A DNA stretch of 46,784 bases from UBA7312 sp002715345 (GTDB lineage: Bacteria; Bacteroidota; Bacteroidia; Flavobacteriales; UBA7312): assembly GCA_964009845.1 (NCBI GenBank), contig CAXGIQ010000001.1, positions 1 to 46,784 of the forward strand, in the 5' to 3' direction. A program made the translations under genes and the position numbers. Shown piece after piece: positions 44,188-46,784 of the stretch. The number at the start of each line of letters is the position of its first letter. Position 1 is the stretch's first letter. The notes beneath the pieces are model-generated. The model had not been told where the DNA came from, did not search any database, and was given only the letters and a program-made list of their open reading frames with translations.

Positions 44188-46665
44188 ATGCGCTTAATCA
44201 AGAAACTAATGTTATTTTTATTTGTGTTGCTGCTTTTGGGAGGCGCGGTAGGATTTGGTATTGCACATGTTTACCAAGATGAAATTGAACAACTGGCAAT
44301 ACAAAACATCAATGAGCAACTCCGAACTCCTATTGAAGTCGAGGATATTGAATTCTCGCTCCTCAAGAAGTTTCCTTATGCCAGTTTAGAGTTGAAAAAC
44401 CTCATGGTTTTAGATGCCTTTCAAAAAGACACTTTACTACAAGCTGAAAAATTATTTCTAAAATTAAACGCTTTTGATTTATACAACAAAAGTTATGTGC
44501 TTCAACAATTAGAATTACACAATGGATTCGCGCGCATTTCTTTTAATAAAGAAGGTGTCCCTAACTATCAAATATGGTATAGCAAAAGCGATAGTTCTCA
44601 AAGTCAATCGCTAAATCTAAATCATGTATCGCTTAATAAAATACACATCAAATATTCTGATGCAAAAAGCAATCTTAACATCAGTGCTTTAGCAATACAA
44701 ACAGAACTGAACGGAACAATTGAAAACAGCATTTTTAGCGCTCAAATAAATGGTGATTTTGAAACCGATTTTATCAAGGTAAGACAAGACAAATACTTAG
44801 AAGAAAAAACACTTTCTGCTTGGGTTTCTTTAGATGCCTCTCAGCAAAAAACCTCCTTTAATGGATCTGCACAAACCAATGATTTAGAGCTGAAATTTAA
44901 CGGAACCCTTCAAAATGGTTATACTGTAAATGTGAGTGGAACAGACATAGACATCAAGAATTCCCTTCACTACGTTCCAAAGCGATTCTTAAGTTCCATT
45001 CAGTCGTATCAATTTGATGGAACAGCTGACCTAAACATTAATGTAGAAAACCAAAAAATAGCCAAACTTCCAGCAGCTATTCATGCTGACTTTAACATTG
45101 AAAATGGGAGCATGCAATCTAATTTGCCTTGGGAAATAAAAGCTTCCGAAATTCAAGGTGTTTACCACAATGGGAAAAAGAGAAATAAAAGAAGCAGTAC
45201 TGTTAGCTTACAATCCATTAATTGCCAAGTAAACGGTGAATATTTAAATGGGTCTTTGACTTATTCAAACTTTAACAACCCACACATACAAACCAAATTC
45301 AACACCGAATTAGATTTAGCAGACATTCAGAGATGGGGTTACGAACTCCCAGTACAGGAAGTGTCTGGAAGAGCAACAATCACAGCAAACTACAAAGGGA
45401 AAATCGGCCTCAAAAACAACATTAAAATAGATTTTGAACAAGCAGAAAAATCAGCAGACATTCAACTTACAAACACCTCTTTCCGCTACAATCCTTTGGC
45501 TATTTTTCACAGTTTTGACGGAAGCATAAGATTAAAAAATAATCGTTTAGAAATAGACAGTCTGAAAGGATTTAATGGAGAAGAAAGTAAACTCAAATTT
45601 GTTGGCTCTATCGAACATTTGTTCAGCCAAAATAAGGAGCTAAAAATTGCCGGCCACTTAAGCTCGGATTGGCTTAAAATGTCCAAAATGATAATAGCAG
45701 ACACTAATCACGAGTCTACTCCTTTCGTTATGCAAAATAATATTTTGGCAAACATTACAACAAGTATAAAAGACGCTTCATACGAGAAGTTTCACATGTC
45801 TCACTTCCAAGCCAAAGTCAGCTTTAACAAAGGGGTTTTAAAGGCAAAAGAAGTGCAGCTAAAAAGTATGTCTGGCAATATCACTGGAGACCTTGAGCTT
45901 AGTCAAACAGAAGAAGGGAACCTCAGGCTTATCACTACTTCTAAGTTAGACCAAATCAATGTTCGACAGCTCTTTTATGAGTTTGAAAATTTCGGACAAA
46001 CAACCTTGCGCCACAAACACTTGCGCGGGAAAACAACCGCTGATGTTTACCTACGCACCGAATGGGATGCTTACCTCAGTCCCATACCTGAAAACGTCTA
46101 CGCATTTTTAGATATGAAAATCAATGATGGAGAACTGATTGAGTTTGAACCAATGTTATTGATGTCGAACTACATCAGTGTAGATGAACTGAAACGTATT
46201 CGTTTTTCCACTTTAGAAAACCAGATAGAAGTAAAAAACAGAAGTGTAAAAATTCCATTCATGGAAATACACTCCTCAGCTATGGACATTGCCGGTTCTG
46301 GAACCCATTTTTTCGACAATACGTTAGATTATGAAATTGAATTCTCCTTGAATGAGGTTATGGGAAAGCGCTGGCGCAAGAAGAATAAAAAGCAAATTTC
46401 TGAATTTGGCGAGATTGAAAATGATGGAGTAAAAGGAACCATTATTCCATTGAAAATGACAGGAACGGTAGATGATCCTAAAATTTCTTTTAACTTTAAT
46501 CGTGCAAGACAAAGTGTAAACGAAGGTATAGACAAGCAAAAGCAAGAAATAAAAGACGCTTTTGATCAACAGTTTGACAAGAAAAAAAATAGCAATCCAG
46601 AACTAGAAAAAACACCAGACTATAACAATATTATCGAGTGGGAAGAAGATGAGCATTTATTCTAA
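44188..46665 (+). CDS. AsmA-like protein (possible lipid transfer / outer-membrane biogenesis)
   Basis: An 825-residue protein with one N-terminal membrane helix (about 7-27) and a long beta-rich periplasmic body. The start fits AsmA-family proteins: a single anchor, then a segment such as LAIQNINEQLRTPIEVEDIEFSLLKKFPYASLELKN. The C-terminal part, with LDYEIEFSLNEVMG near residue 720 and MTGTVDDPKISFNFNRAR near residue 765, is typical of the AsmA_2 tail. AsmA-like proteins are thought to carry phospholipid between membranes; the role of this one is unknown. The final 17 nt overlap the histidine kinase start, so the two are likely coupled. It lies 44 nt after the pseudouridine synthase gene. 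Confidence 0.85.
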   Translation: MRLIKKLMLFLFVLLLLGGAVGFGIAHVYQDEIEQLAIQNINEQLRTPIEVEDIEFSLLKKFPYASLELKNLMVLDAFQKDTLLQAEKLFLKLNAFDLYNKSYVLQQLELHNGFARISFNKEGVPNYQIWYSKSDSSQSQSLNLNHVSLNKIHIKYSDAKSNLNISALAIQTELNGTIENSIFSAQINGDFETDFIKVRQDKYLEEKTLSAWVSLDASQQKTSFNGSAQTNDLELKFNGTLQNGYTVNVSGTDIDIKNSLHYVPKRFLSSIQSYQFDGTADLNINVENQKIAKLPAAIHADFNIENGSMQSNLPWEIKASEIQGVYHNGKKRNKRSSTVSLQSINCQVNGEYLNGSLTYSNFNNPHIQTKFNTELDLADIQRWGYELPVQEVSGRATITANYKGKIGLKNNIKIDFEQAEKSADIQLTNTSFRYNPLAIFHSFDGSIRLKNNRLEIDSLKGFNGEESKLKFVGSIEHLFSQNKELKIAGHLSSDWLKMSKMIIADTNHESTPFVMQNNILANITTSIKDASYEKFHMSHFQAKVSFNKGVLKAKEVQLKSMSGNITGDLELSQTEEGNLRLITTSKLDQINVRQLFYEFENFGQTTLRHKHLRGKTTADVYLRTEWDAYLSPIPENVYAFLDMKINDGELIEFEPMLLMSNYISVDELKRIRFSTLENQIEVKNRSVKIPFMEIHSSAMDIAGSGTHFFDNTLDYEIEFSLNEVMGKRWRKKNKKQISEFGEIENDGVKGTIIPLKMTGTVDDPKISFNFNRARQSVNEGIDKQKQEIKDAFDQQFDKKKNSNPELEKTPDYNNIIEWEEDEHLF

Positions 46666-46784
46666 AAAACAACGCTGGAAGCTGATGCTTTTTATGGCAG
46701 CCGTTATCATTGGATCTGCCTCACTTTTATACACCAATTATTTGGTAGACAAACTCGACCAAGAAGAGCGTAAAAAAATTGAAC
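46649..46784 (+). CDS. sensor histidine kinase, N-terminal fragment
   Basis: The frame opens at ATG (46649-46651), inside the last codons of the AsmA-like gene, and runs off the window. The 45 visible residues begin MSIYSKKQRWKLMLFMAAV, then a membrane helix (about 12-31) and LVDKLDQEERKKIE. This start closely resembles sensor histidine kinases of Flavobacteriales, where a YSKK.RWK segment precedes a membrane helix and a charged E.RKK(I/V)E helix. The catalytic domains are outside the window, so the function is an inference from the N-terminus alone. Confidence 0.6.
   Translation, partial: MSIYSKKQRWKLMLFMAAVIIGSASLLYTNYLVDKLDQEERKKIE

Overview
The window is AT-rich DNA from a member of the phylum Bacteroidota, most likely order Flavobacteriales. 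The evidence is a quinol:cytochrome c oxidoreductase (alternative complex III) operon joined to a cytochrome c oxidase, type IX secretion (T9SS) sorting tails, SprB repeats with a PorP/SprF partner, and promoters of the Bacteroidota TAnnTTTG type, several lying only 4-6 nt from the start codon. I see no integrase, transposase, CRISPR array or prophage gene; it reads as ordinary chromosome with two very large surface-protein genes.

Layout. 1-348: the tail of a UbiX-like flavin prenyltransferase gene and a small conserved gene. 341-2280 (minus): queG and ruvB. 2310-13055 (minus): one respiratory operon, actABCDEF then coxB and coxA, ending at a strong terminator. 13229-13624 (plus): a small exported SPOR-domain protein. 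13662-17989 (minus): rimP-nusA-infB, with a hairpin between its predicted promoter and rimP. 18110-24601 (minus): a 2163-residue secreted protein whose 18 fibronectin type III modules form a four-module higher-order repeat. 24783-24855 (minus): tRNA-Gln(TTG). 24996-28619 (plus): a DUF2723/TMEM260-like membrane glycosyltransferase and a polysaccharide deacetylase. 28616-31089 (minus): a sulfur operon (TauE/SafE transporter, persulfide dioxygenase-rhodanese, single rhodanese). 31572-38774 (minus): a 2100-residue SprB-repeat protein with a T9SS type B tail and its PorP/SprF partner. 39232-42159 (minus): a secreted esterase and metG. 42211-46784 (plus): LD-carboxypeptidase, a cytochrome-like gene relic, a pseudouridine synthase lacking its catalytic Asp, an AsmA-like protein and the start of a histidine kinase.

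How the genes work together. Electrons from menaquinol pass through the Act complex to the CoxAB oxidase, so one operon carries most of the terminal respiratory chain. Oxidase subunits III and IV are not in the window. The two giant proteins and the esterase carry signal peptides and T9SS tails and are predicted to reach the cell surface or medium. rimP-nusA-infB is the usual translation/transcription core operon.

Most worth a second look: the ABCD super-repeat in the Fn3 protein, the Asp-to-His change in the pseudouridine synthase, the hairpin in the rimP-nusA-infB leader, and a possible small transcription unit (promoter, short ORF, terminator) at 39007-39224. I found no clear wholly new system. 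All functional calls rest on motif recognition by eye.
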